A stretch of 34,453 bases of DNA, taken from NCBI GenBank assembly GCA_016926155.1, contig JAFGPC010000143.1, forward strand, positions 1-34,453. Direction: 5' to 3'. Every line of letters starts with the position of its first letter. Position 1 is the stretch's first letter. A model generated the notes under the pieces. It saw nothing but the letters and a program-made list of their open reading frames with translations, had not been told where the DNA came from and made no database searches. Below are positions 7,437 through 15,528 of this stretch, in pieces. The DNA comes from Sedimentisphaerales bacterium (GTDB taxonomy: Bacteria; Planctomycetota; Phycisphaerae; Sedimentisphaerales; Anaerohalosphaeraceae). The position numbers and the translations under genes were made by a program.

Positions 7437-8102
7437 ATGAGAACTGCTGGGACAACACATTCCGGAGGATTTACTCTGGTGGAGTTGATCATCACGGTTG
7501 TCATTGCCGCCATCCCGATCTTCGCCATCGGAACGCTTCTGGTTGGGGCACAACAGGGCTGGCAGGACAGTTACAATTCCGTCCACAAGGAAATTCAGCA
7601 GGATGCTCTGGCTACAATGACGACCTTCGGAAATATCGGACGCAAATCGAATCGCAGCAACTATAAAGTGTACCGCATTATCCAGGGCGCCTTTATCGAA
7701 GCCACACCAGCATCAGGAGATACTTTGGCGACAGGGCAAGCAGTAGAGATGCACTACTGGGAAAACCCTCCCGCTTCGCTGGATCTGGATATGCTCGATA
7801 CCACGAATACGGGAACACACTTTGCCTTGTTCTATCTGGATGGCGATGAACTGAAAGTGGACCTTGGAGAGGTCGTGGATGGAATCGGCGCTGTCAATAA
7901 TGGATCGCGTACGGCATCGGATGTGGAAACACAAGTGCTGGCCCATAATGTGGACACCACCAATGACGAGATTTTCAGCCATACAGTAATTGGCGGCGAT
8001 GGTCAGGGATGTGTACGGCTGAACCTGAACCTTGAGGATGATGACGGACAGAGGGTTGAAGTTAAAACGGCCACTCTGCTTCGGATCGTTTGGCCTCAAT
8101 GA
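7437..8102 (+). CDS. Minor prepilin-like protein (PilW/GspJ-like)
   Basis: 221 residues. The prepilin site SGG/FTLVELIITVVIAAIPIFAIGTLLVG has Gly-1, Phe+1 and Glu+5, and a Pro in the hydrophobic helix. The following domain (about 45-221) has no named motif that I recognise; it includes QDALATMTTFGNIGRKSNRSNYKVY and a C-terminal strand KTATLLRIVWPQ, reminiscent of PilW/GspJ proteins in size and general pattern. AAGGAG (7425-7430) lies six bases before the ATG. Position between the PilV-like and PilX-like genes matches the fimT-pilVWX type of minor pilin cluster. It would join a priming or tip complex for the filament. Confidence 0.75.
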   Translation: MRTAGTTHSGGFTLVELIITVVIAAIPIFAIGTLLVGAQQGWQDSYNSVHKEIQQDALATMTTFGNIGRKSNRSNYKVYRIIQGAFIEATPASGDTLATGQAVEMHYWENPPASLDLDMLDTTNTGTHFALFYLDGDELKVDLGEVVDGIGAVNNGSRTASDVETQVLAHNVDTTNDEIFSHTVIGGDGQGCVRLNLNLEDDDGQRVEVKTATLLRIVWPQ

Positions 8103-8127
8103 TGTGTTCAAAAGGGAAGGATAAACG

Positions 8128-9864
8128 ATGAGCAAACCATGGCAACATCGCAAGGCACAGAAGCGGGGTTCCGTACTCGGTCTGGCCATGATTATGATCG
8201 CCATGCTCTCTATCCTGGGAGCAGGCCTGCTCATGGTTTCCTTCGGCGCCAGCCAGCAAACGGCCATGATTCAGAATGAAGCGGCGGCGATATCCGCCGC
8301 CGAGGCCGGATATGAAAAAGCGATCTTCTGGATGAGTAAGCAATCCGACATGCTCAGCGCGCTGCAGGAAGCGGAAGCATCAGGTACTCTGGATTTCGGA
8401 AATAGTTCGAGTAATTACCAAATCGACCTGCGGGCGTTTATCGGATCAAGTCCGGTCTATGAAATTACCTCTGTCGGCGCCAGCGGCCGCTTTACTCGCA
8501 CGATTAATGTCCAGATCATCCAGGCGGTCGGTGGCTGGTCGATGGGCATGTGTCGCGTTCCCAGCGGCGCTACAAGCACGTATCCGGTCAGTTATACCTC
8601 GGGAGAAATAATCGATATGCCGGTGCATATTAACAGTTATGCCGACCCTCAAGATACCGAGCGGGACATCAATTTATCCGGCGATCCGATATTTGTACGC
8701 TCGGTTTCCATGGGCGAGAGCCGATATTCCTCCGGGGGCTATGACAAGTACAAAAGTGTGATTAATTATTTTGACAACGGGATCTACTTCAATCAGCCCT
8801 CCAGCCGGATCACGGATTCCGAAACGGTGCAAAAGAAAGTGGACCGTTTCGTGGACAGCACAAAACCGCAGTACCGATACACTCCCGGGGGCGAGGCCAA
8901 GGTGAAAAACCCCCTGCCCGCCGTACATCTGGAATTTTTTGTTGATGGCGGAAAGGGAAAACTTCGGGTCACAAACAACTGCACGGTTCGAGGTTTTCGT
9001 CAAAGTAGTGACAGCCGGACATGGGATTTTAAAATCTATGAAAAGGATCCGTCGAAATTCGAACGATACTTCATCTATGGCTACCATCTGCGACCCAAGG
9101 AAGCCGACGCTGATGGAGACCGCTTTGTCATCGATCTTGAAGATACCTATGTAACGCAAAGTATAGCGGGCATTGAAACCGAGCCGGGCGGCCAGATCTA
9201 TATCGACGGCAATGTCATCATCGGCAGCGGAGACGAATCTCTGTCCGGCATACAGGATGTTGTCAAGGGACGAATCACTGTCGTTGCCTCCGGAAATATC
9301 TGGATCGCCGATTCCATAACCGTCGATGGAGACCATGAAGATAACGGATTACCCTCACAGGATAACACGAATGTACTTGGTCTGGTCGCCCAGGGCGTCA
9401 TCAAGGTCATCGATCCGGGAATGTCGGATTACAGCTATGTTGATGATAAACCCGACGGCTACGAAGAAGACGGCGATTACTCCAAGTACGATCATATCTA
9501 CGTCCCCATAGCTGAACGGGACAAGGGCTACCCGGAAGGAACCTATAAACGTCACTTGCCGGATCCGACGGTTCTCGAGGCCGCATTAACCGTCGGCGGC
9601 GGAGGTTGGGGAGCGGAAAATGTACAGCGAGGCTTCTACGGAGGACGCAAGGAAAGCGGAATACAGGACAAGCTGATTCTCCGGGGAACCATCGCCGAAT
9701 CCATGCGAGGCGTTGTCGGACTGGTCGACAGCGATGGTTATCTGAAATATTACTATATGGACGAACGGCTCCTGACGGGAATCTTGCCGGGCAATATCTG
9801 GCTTCGTGGGAAATATGTGCCTCTTCCTGCGGGCTGGCGGGATTATCGAGCCAGTAATGATTAA
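8128..9864 (+). CDS. Large PilX-like pilus assembly protein with a long extracellular domain
   Basis: 578 residues. The N-terminus has a basic stretch (HRKAQKRG), a membrane helix near 14-38 (SVLGLAMIMIAMLSILGAGLLM) and the PilX-type motif AAISAAEAGYEKAIFWM (about 54-70). There is no Glu at +5, as is common in PilX-like proteins. The remaining 500 residues are far longer than ordinary PilX (about 200). They include a strand-rich repeat (about 351-395, GGQIYIDGN... then GRITVVASGNIWIADSITVDGD) that resembles DUF4900-type modules found in PilX-like proteins. It has an AAGGGAAGGA ribosome-binding site. The protein may sit at the pilus tip and act as an adhesin or priming subunit; that role is inferred from position and size only. 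Confidence 0.72.
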   Translation: MSKPWQHRKAQKRGSVLGLAMIMIAMLSILGAGLLMVSFGASQQTAMIQNEAAAISAAEAGYEKAIFWMSKQSDMLSALQEAEASGTLDFGNSSSNYQIDLRAFIGSSPVYEITSVGASGRFTRTINVQIIQAVGGWSMGMCRVPSGATSTYPVSYTSGEIIDMPVHINSYADPQDTERDINLSGDPIFVRSVSMGESRYSSGGYDKYKSVINYFDNGIYFNQPSSRITDSETVQKKVDRFVDSTKPQYRYTPGGEAKVKNPLPAVHLEFFVDGGKGKLRVTNNCTVRGFRQSSDSRTWDFKIYEKDPSKFERYFIYGYHLRPKEADADGDRFVIDLEDTYVTQSIAGIETEPGGQIYIDGNVIIGSGDESLSGIQDVVKGRITVVASGNIWIADSITVDGDHEDNGLPSQDNTNVLGLVAQGVIKVIDPGMSDYSYVDDKPDGYEEDGDYSKYDHIYVPIAERDKGYPEGTYKRHLPDPTVLEAALTVGGGGWGAENVQRGFYGGRKESGIQDKLILRGTIAESMRGVVGLVDSDGYLKYYYMDERLLTGILPGNIWLRGKYVPLPAGWRDYRASND

Positions 9865-9890
9865 AACAGAATCGAAAATTGCGGTTGTTT

Positions 9891-10967
9891 ATGGTCAGTT
9901 ATAAGAAAAAAATGGGATTCAGAACAATACAGGTTGCCGGCCTGGATATTGGATCCGGTTCCGTTAAAGTAGTCCAGTTACTGAAGGAAGAACGCGGCTA
10001 TGTTGCAACCCATGCCGCGATTGTTCCTGTGACCGCTTCGGATCCGCAGGCAGGTCCTTCTGATGCAGATATCAAAAAAGTCATTGAAACCTGTCTTAAA
10101 AAAGCGAATGTCAGCCGCTTTACGGTGTGCGGCTTGTGCGGTCCCGAAGTGATGGTGCGCGGATTCAGTTTTCCGAACCTGCCCCCTGAAGCTGTGGCCC
10201 AGGCCGTCATGTTCGAAGCCCAGCAGGTTTGTCCTTTGGATATTAAAAACAGTGTTGTAGATTACCATCTGATAAGCAACACTTCCGTTTCAGAGGAGTC
10301 GGACAATAAGACAACAATCCTAAAAGGAATTTTTGTCGTAGGCACTAACGAAGCGGTTCAGCGGAAAAAGGGATTGGCCCACAGTGCTTCGTCAAAAGCA
10401 GTGTTAATGGATGTGGATGGACTGGCGCTTTTAAATTGCATCAGCCGATTCGAACAGCAATCTCCCGGCACAAGCATCGCCGCAATTAATGTAGGAAAAA
10501 CCTTCACAAACATTGCCATCCTGGGAGAGGACGGATTACCCTTCATACGAGACCTGCCCGAAGGCGTACATCAAATTATTGATCAGATTGCCGCCCGAAA
10601 TAATGTAAGTCCTACTATAGCGGAGCAATCCGTCTCGGATATGAAACTGGCTCGAGAAAACGGAATCGAAATCGACATCAGTCTTCGAGAGGTCTGCCGG
10701 GATCTGGTGGGAAGTATTTCCGACACGCTTCGGTATTATACTCTACAGGAAGGATCGGCTCCGATCTGCCGAATTTTACTTTGCGGCGGATTTGCGCTTG
10801 TTCCGGAATTTGTAGCCATGCTGGGCGACAGTCTTACGGAAGATGTCATCGTGTTCAATCCTTTCGCTGAAATTCCGTGGGTGGGCGACAGTGAAGGGCT
10901 TCAATGTGCACAGAAATATGGACCCGCGCTGGCCGTAGCGACCGGATTAGCTATGAGGGCCGTTTGA
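9891..10967 (+). CDS. pilM: Type IV pilus assembly protein PilM (actin-like cytoplasmic ATP-binding protein)
   Basis: 358 residues, close to PilM of other bacteria. The actin-fold phosphate-1 loop is seen as AGLDIGSGSVKVVQLL, followed by the PilM pattern MVRGFSFPNLPPEAVAQAVMFEAQQVCPLDI. A second loop, AAINVGKTFTNIAIL, has Asn where Asp is usual, then DLPEGVHQIIDQIA. ILLCGGFALVPEFVAML near the C-terminus is the late nucleotide-binding loop. PilM forms a cytoplasmic ring that binds the N-terminal tail of PilN and links the assembly ATPase to the alignment complex. The start is uncertain: ATG 9891 is used, but 9912 (MGFRTIQVAGLD) is possible and neither has a strong ribosome-binding site. PilN begins one base after its stop. 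Confidence 0.9.
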   Translation: MVSYKKKMGFRTIQVAGLDIGSGSVKVVQLLKEERGYVATHAAIVPVTASDPQAGPSDADIKKVIETCLKKANVSRFTVCGLCGPEVMVRGFSFPNLPPEAVAQAVMFEAQQVCPLDIKNSVVDYHLISNTSVSEESDNKTTILKGIFVVGTNEAVQRKKGLAHSASSKAVLMDVDGLALLNCISRFEQQSPGTSIAAINVGKTFTNIAILGEDGLPFIRDLPEGVHQIIDQIAARNNVSPTIAEQSVSDMKLARENGIEIDISLREVCRDLVGSISDTLRYYTLQEGSAPICRILLCGGFALVPEFVAMLGDSLTEDVIVFNPFAEIPWVGDSEGLQCAQKYGPALAVATGLAMRAV

Positions 10968-10968
10968 T

Positions 10969-11616
10969 ATGTTTACGATTGATCTTCTCAAAGGAAGTGG
11001 AGTTCCTCTTCACAGCAACCCGCTACGAACAGCGATGCGATCCATTCCCTTTATGATCCCGTTGTTTCTGATCGTCGCATTGACATCGCAATACCTGCAT
11101 AACAACACCCTCCTGGCGGTGGGTCGGTCTAACCTGGAAAATATGCAAATGCAGATTCTGCGATGCAGGGATGATATGACAGCATACGAACAATATATGC
11201 AACAAATCACACAAACCCGAAATCGATTGAGAGAAGTAGCCGGTGCTATCGATAGACATATTCAATGGTCGGATGTGATTCGCGCACTGAGTGAAAATCT
11301 TCCGGATCGTATAGCCATTCAACAACTGGATCTGAAACGCAGCGCCAGTCGCAAAAAGGTTTCCGACAAGGACAATCCTGAAAAGCTCCTGACACAAACT
11401 ATTATCAATCGGACTCTGTTGATTTGGGTGTACGGTCCCCAATCCACACAAACGGACAGGGCGGTTCAGGAATTTTTGCAGAAACTCCAATCTTCTTCGG
11501 TTCTCCTTCCGATGATCGAAGACATCCGAATCTCTTCGCGTTATGAGGAAGAAATCGATGAAACCGTCGTCGCTGTATACGAGATAGAGTGTCTATTCAA
11601 GACACAGGAGCCATAG
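10969..11616 (+). CDS. pilN: Type IV pilus alignment protein PilN-like
   Basis: 215 residues, bitopic. The cytoplasmic tail begins MFTIDLLKGSG, close to the INLLP motif that PilN uses to bind PilM. A membrane helix (about 29-44, IPFMIPLFLIVALTSQYL) and a coiled-coil-like stretch (LENMQMQILRCRDDMTAYEQYMQQITQTRNRL, cited as 56-87) follow. The periplasmic domain contains WSDVIRALSENLPDRIAIQQLDL, the typical PilN pattern, and a ferredoxin-like C-terminal half. The gene starts one base after pilM and is followed directly by the PilO-like gene, so the three are translationally coupled. It would form heterodimers with PilO in the inner membrane and connect PilM to the secretin through the PilP-like protein. 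Confidence 0.85.
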   Translation: MFTIDLLKGSGVPLHSNPLRTAMRSIPFMIPLFLIVALTSQYLHNNTLLAVGRSNLENMQMQILRCRDDMTAYEQYMQQITQTRNRLREVAGAIDRHIQWSDVIRALSENLPDRIAIQQLDLKRSASRKKVSDKDNPEKLLTQTIINRTLLIWVYGPQSTQTDRAVQEFLQKLQSSSVLLPMIEDIRISSRYEEEIDETVVAVYEIECLFKTQEP

Positions 11617-12198
11617 ATGCATTTGCATGGAAAATCCAGAACATATACGGTGGGGCTTCTGGTATATGGAGTTGTCAGTTTTGCGCTGCTTGCAGGAGGC
11701 TATTTCTTGACGATGCATCCACAAAAACAAAAACTGGATGCCCTGAAAATGCAGCTGTCGGAGACGAATGAACGCTTGAGTGAAATTCGCCAGGCGCGTT
11801 CGCCGCAAACCATGCAACGGCTTCAGGATCGCCTGGAAGGAATTCGTGATCGGCTAAGCGACTTTGTTGTCTCCCTTGATTCTGCCGCTACGCTCAATTT
11901 TCAAATCGGTCAGCTTGCCAATGAACTTGAGCTGCAGAATTTAACAAGCGAGCGTAAAGAAGGATTGTCTCAAAATGTGTTGGACGGATGTAAACATCTT
12001 GGTGAAGTGTGGCTTGAACTGGATTTTGAAACCAATTTCCCTCAATTTGCCGACTTCATCAATCTTCTCGAACGGAATCGTCCTATAGTATTTGTCGAAA
12101 AGTTTAAAATCGAACATAAGGCCCAGAACCCAAAAATTAAAGACGTGCAATTAACCCTTTGTTTCTTTATCGAATCCAAGGAAGTCGCAATCAAGTGA
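11617..12198 (+). CDS. pilO: Type IV pilus alignment protein PilO-like
   Basis: 193 residues. A short cytoplasmic tail and one membrane helix (about 10-31, TYTVGLLVYGVVSFALLAGGYF) are followed by a coiled-coil stretch (about 35-85, with MQLSETNERLSEIRQ) and a small domain containing ELDFETNFPQFADFINLLERN and VQLTLCFFIE, which matches the PilO ferredoxin-like fold. The ATG follows the PilN stop without any gap, and its own stop TGA overlaps the GTG start of the ParA gene by four bases. It should pair with PilN in the inner membrane. Sequence identity to known PilO is probably low; the call rests on architecture and gene order. Confidence 0.82.
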   Translation: MHLHGKSRTYTVGLLVYGVVSFALLAGGYFLTMHPQKQKLDALKMQLSETNERLSEIRQARSPQTMQRLQDRLEGIRDRLSDFVVSLDSAATLNFQIGQLANELELQNLTSERKEGLSQNVLDGCKHLGEVWLELDFETNFPQFADFINLLERNRPIVFVEKFKIEHKAQNPKIKDVQLTLCFFIESKEVAIK

Positions 12199-12992
12199 GA
12201 ATCATTTCCATTGCCAACCAGAAAGGTGGTTGCGGAAAAACAACCACAGCGGTAAACCTGGCCGCCGCACTGGCCCAGACCGGACAAAAGGTTGTCCTCA
12301 TTGATCTGGACCCGCAAGGCCATGCGACTCTCGCCTTTGGGTATGCACCGGACCATCTGGAGCAAACCATATACGATTCCCTGCGGAATCCGCGGATTTG
12401 TTTATATGACGTTATACAATCCACCAATGTAAAAGGGCTTGTACTGGCGCCAAGCAATATTCTGCTTTCCGGCCTTGAAACCGATATGGCATTTGTCCAT
12501 GAGCGGGAGTTTCTCCTGCTGCAATGTCTGAGAAGCCTGAGACGGGGATACGATACTTGTGTAATCGATTGTTCCCCATCATTAAATATTCTGACACTGA
12601 ATGCACTCGTCGCCAGCAGCGACGTAATTATTCCCGTTCAGACACATTACTACGCACTGGAAGGCCTACGACAGCTTCTTGAAACCATTGATGTCGTCAA
12701 TGAGAGATTCAATCCGCAACTGCGAATTGGCGGCGTTCTGTTAACCTTTGTTGAAGATCGAACTCATCTGAGCCGAGATGTGCAGCGGCAAATGAAAGAC
12801 TTCTTCGGTAACCTTGTTTTCCAAACGGTAATCCATCGTAATATCCGACTCGCTGAAGCTCCCAGTGCCGGGCAATCCTGTATAACGTATGATCCGGGCA
12901 GCAAAGGTGCTATAGAGTATCGCCAGTTGGCCAGAGAGATAGGTTATGAAACCCGAACCAGGACTACACAAGAAAGTATCGTCTATATTTGA
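12195..12992 (+). CDS. ParA/Soj-family ATPase inside the pilus operon
   Basis: 265 residues starting at GTG (VRIISIANQKGG), which overlaps the PilO stop by four bases. The deviant Walker A motif KGGCGKTTT with signature Lys10 is intact, as are the switch/Walker B strands VVLIDLDPQGHATL and DTCVIDCSPSLNILTLNAL, and the family pattern VQTHYYALEGLRQLLETI. The C-terminus (SKGAIEYRQLAREIGYE) is Soj-like; no MinD-type amphipathic membrane helix is visible. Such ATPases dimerise with ATP and place DNA or protein machines in the cell. There is no parB, parS or replication gene nearby, so chromosome or plasmid partition is unlikely. Its place between PilO and PilP-like genes suggests it positions or assembles the pilus machine. 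A longer start at 12159 would overlap pilO more and is rejected. Confidence 0.88.
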   Translation: MRIISIANQKGGCGKTTTAVNLAAALAQTGQKVVLIDLDPQGHATLAFGYAPDHLEQTIYDSLRNPRICLYDVIQSTNVKGLVLAPSNILLSGLETDMAFVHEREFLLLQCLRSLRRGYDTCVIDCSPSLNILTLNALVASSDVIIPVQTHYYALEGLRQLLETIDVVNERFNPQLRIGGVLLTFVEDRTHLSRDVQRQMKDFFGNLVFQTVIHRNIRLAEAPSAGQSCITYDPGSKGAIEYRQLAREIGYETRTRTTQESIVYI

Positions 12993-13782
12993 TGGTGTTA
13001 CGATCCCGGGACAGCCTTCGGATTCACCCCGGAATCCCTCTGATTCCGGACCGAACCAGGATCCGATCAACCACTCCGACGTGGCTGCCGCACAACCTTC
13101 ATCAACAGTTCCGACGCAAACCTCTTCCAATTCGGTTTCTTCCTTCTCCAAAGAAACAGAAATTGCCAAGACGACTGCAGAAACTGCTTTACCGAATACA
13201 CGTGTAAATGAAACCATCGGAAAAGAAAATACCACCCAAAAAGGTCCAGGCGAATCGATCCAACGGAAAAATCGAACGATTCGCAAGGAAACAACATGGT
13301 CAAAATTCGCAAAACGGGTAGGCATCGGGATATCGGATCCGGAAGAAGCCCGACAAAAAAAGATGGCAGCTCTTGTAAGTTTTTTGGCGGTTGTTTTTGT
13401 GAGTGTATTATTTTTTACATTGCGATCTCCCAAATCCACACAGGCCGCCATACAGACACAAGATGAGGAAAATATGCCTTCTACCACTTCCATGGAGATT
13501 GAGTGGACGCGCCCTACCGCTTTACCCACGGATTTACGGGATCCCATGATGTTTAATATCGCGCAAAGTATGGCTAACCAGACAGAGGAACAGATCATCG
13601 ATACGCAACTGTTCGATGTGACAGGAATTGTCCAGGGAGAGAGCGGGAATACGGCAATTGTATCCAATAAGATCGTCGCAGCAGGAGATATGATTTTGGG
13701 AGCACGTGTGCTGAAGATTAACCCGGATTCAGTGGAATTCGAAATCGAGGGGCAAAAATGGACCCAGCCGCTTCGAAAATAA
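12946..13782 (+). CDS. Bitopic PilP/GspC-like linker protein with a long cytoplasmic tail
   Basis: 278 residues. The start ATG lies inside the ParA gene (47-base overlap, different frame); no later in-frame start precedes the motif KKVSSIFDGV (9-18), so I keep it. Residues 20-115 are Pro/Ser/Thr-rich and look disordered. A basic segment (about 109-139) leads into one membrane helix (140-158, MAALVSFLAVVFVSVLFF), so the tail should be cytoplasmic. The C-terminal domain (221-275) has FDVTGIVQGESGNTAIVSNK, AGDMILGARVLKI and a final Val/Phe/Glu strand, the PilP or GspC homology-region pattern that binds secretin N-domains. True PilP is a lipoprotein without a long cytosolic part, so this is a hybrid layout. 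The secretin gene follows after 53 bases. Confidence 0.75.
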   Translation: MKPEPGLHKKVSSIFDGVTIPGQPSDSPRNPSDSGPNQDPINHSDVAAAQPSSTVPTQTSSNSVSSFSKETEIAKTTAETALPNTRVNETIGKENTTQKGPGESIQRKNRTIRKETTWSKFAKRVGIGISDPEEARQKKMAALVSFLAVVFVSVLFFTLRSPKSTQAAIQTQDEENMPSTTSMEIEWTRPTALPTDLRDPMMFNIAQSMANQTEEQIIDTQLFDVTGIVQGESGNTAIVSNKIVAAGDMILGARVLKINPDSVEFEIEGQKWTQPLRK

Positions 13783-13835
13783 AAGTGTGTTGTCGGCATC
13801 AAGCCGCTCATGGAAGAACGAGAAAGGATCGTCAA

Positions 13836-15296
13836 ATGCGCAATGATAAAGGAAATACGATTCGGATCTGGTTTTTATGCCTCTGTCTTATCTTACCCAG
13901 CCTCCGGACGGTTACCTATGGAGAAGACATCTCTCCCAGTTTGAGACAGGGAGAAATTATGACACCGGTCCAAAAACGGATGCAGCAGCGGATTAGCGTG
14001 GATTTTCGCGAGACGCCGATTGAAGATGTATTGCGCATCCTGGCTCGTCAGGCCGATGTGGATGTGGTCAAAAGCCCCAAAGTCAGCGGTTCCGTAACGG
14101 CAACATTGACGGAAATTCCCCTGGCCGAAGCTTTGAATAATATTCTCACGGCTCATGGGTACGGATATATCGCAACCGAAAACATGATCCGGGTGGTCCC
14201 CCAGGAAGACATTTTCGAAGCCCGTGAAAAGGTTGTGAGCCGGGTTTATCGCATTACCTATGCCGATGTCACGGAAGTGGAACTGGCGTTAAAGAAATTT
14301 ATCTCCCCTGCCGGCAGCATTTCCGCCAATCCGACAACGAGCAATATTATCGTAACAGATATGGAGAGTAAGGTTACTGCAATCGATGCATTTCTTCAGG
14401 AGATCGACCGGATCACGCCACAGATTATGGTGGAAGCCCGTATCTACGATATCTCTTCGACCAATCGAATGGATCTGGGAGTGGAGTGGAGCATAGGACG
14501 GAATACCAATTATGGAACGTCGGGAATCGGCAGCATCGGTGACAGCAGTACTCTGACCTCTGCAGGTAACCGCACGGATCCCCACATGACCGGTTTATTC
14601 TCCGGTGTGACCAGCAAGGCTACAGACACCGAAGGCCTTATTCGTTTTGGCTGGCTCAACAGCAGTATTGACATCGACGCTATTCTTCGCGCCAAACAGG
14701 AAGATATTCACGCCAAACTGCTGGCGAATCCGAGAGTCATGGTGATCGACAACGAAATGGCGACCATCAAGATAACCGAGGAAATCCCCTTCCAGGAACT
14801 CACCGAAACCAGTATGGGCGGCAGCATTGGGACAACTCGCTTCAAAGATGTCGGAGTGGAATTACTCGTTACGCCCCATTTGACGCGAGATAACATGATT
14901 CGTTTGAAGATTCATCCCAAATTCAGCGTCCGGACCGGCGATGTGGTCCTGCCGGGTGTAGCCAATTCCTCTCCCCAGCCGATCGTAGCCAAACGTGAAA
15001 CACAGACGACAACCCTGGTCAAAGACGGCCAGACCGTTGTCATCGGCGGGCTTCGTAGGCAGCAGATCTCCGAACAGACCAATAAAGTTCCGCTTCTGGG
15101 AGATATCCCACTGGTTGGAGAATTGTTCAAATTTCATGGGGAAAGCTCCGTGAATAGCGAGTTGGTCGTTTTCATCACGCCCTACTTGATTATCGAAAAC
15201 ACTCTTTCACCTCGTGAACAGGCAGTATTATCCGATACAACTTTTCCTATCCCTTCAAGTCCGAATGTGATAATCAAGGAAGAAGGCAATAAATAG
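13836..15296 (+). CDS. pilQ: Outer-membrane secretin (PilQ/GspD)
   Basis: 486 residues from the ATG at 13836, which has AGAAAGGA seven bases before it and begins a signal peptide (IWFLCLCLILPSL, cleavage probably near TYG/ED). Domains: STN (about 52-121, ISVDFRETPIEDVLRILARQ), one N1-like domain (about 135-195, ending ISANPTTSNIIVTD), and the secretin barrel (about 197-470). Barrel signatures include VEARIYDISSTNRMDLGVEW, LLANPRVMVIDNEMATI, VGVELLVTPHL, TLVKDGQTVVIGGL and PLLGDIPLVGELFK. With only one N1 domain it is short compared with GspD and many PilQ proteins, and no AMIN domains are seen. It forms the outer-membrane gate for the filament or secreted substrate. It is the last gene before an intrinsic terminator. 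Confidence 0.93.
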   Translation: MRNDKGNTIRIWFLCLCLILPSLRTVTYGEDISPSLRQGEIMTPVQKRMQQRISVDFRETPIEDVLRILARQADVDVVKSPKVSGSVTATLTEIPLAEALNNILTAHGYGYIATENMIRVVPQEDIFEAREKVVSRVYRITYADVTEVELALKKFISPAGSISANPTTSNIIVTDMESKVTAIDAFLQEIDRITPQIMVEARIYDISSTNRMDLGVEWSIGRNTNYGTSGIGSIGDSSTLTSAGNRTDPHMTGLFSGVTSKATDTEGLIRFGWLNSSIDIDAILRAKQEDIHAKLLANPRVMVIDNEMATIKITEEIPFQELTETSMGGSIGTTRFKDVGVELLVTPHLTRDNMIRLKIHPKFSVRTGDVVLPGVANSSPQPIVAKRETQTTTLVKDGQTVVIGGLRRQQISEQTNKVPLLGDIPLVGELFKFHGESSVNSELVVFITPYLIIENTLSPREQAVLSDTTFPIPSSPNVIIKEEGNK

Positions 15297-15351
15297 ACAT
15301 CTTATCCCCTGGAATAAAAACGCCTTTCATGGCGTCAAAATAATACAGATG

Positions 15352-15389
15352 CGGCCGATGTGGACGGAGTAACGTTGGCCGTTTTTTTT
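15352..15389 (+). terminator. Intrinsic terminator closing the pilus cluster
   Basis: CGGCCGATGT (15352-15361) pairs with ACGTTGGCCG (15372-15381), a 10-bp stem with two G-U pairs and a 10-base loop, followed by eight T residues (15382-15389). It lies 56 bases after the secretin stop and before ldh. Confidence 0.85.
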
Positions 15390-15528
15390 GAATCACCCAC
15401 CCCTTCTTTTCACCGCTGGAAATCGCCTTACAAAATCCTTATTCCAAGATAAATTCGATATTTAAATCAGCAAAGTCGCACATCGATCCCTAGAGAACGT
15501 ACAAAACAGAAAGAGAAAGGAATGTGGA

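Noticed and set aside
12195-12992. Chromosome or plasmid partition locus
   Set aside because: No parB, parS-like repeats or replication gene nearby; the gene is embedded by overlaps in a pilus operon.
12741-13835. 364-codon open frame antisense to the ParA and PilP-like genes
   Set aside because: Spans the junction of two supported genes, has Ser/Phe-rich antisense composition and no domain pattern or ribosome-binding site.
15320-15335. ACGCC/GGCGT hairpin after the secretin gene, followed on the minus strand by TTTTTATT
   Set aside because: No minus-strand gene is placed to use it, and on the plus strand no T-run follows. The hairpin at 15352-15389 is the better terminator.
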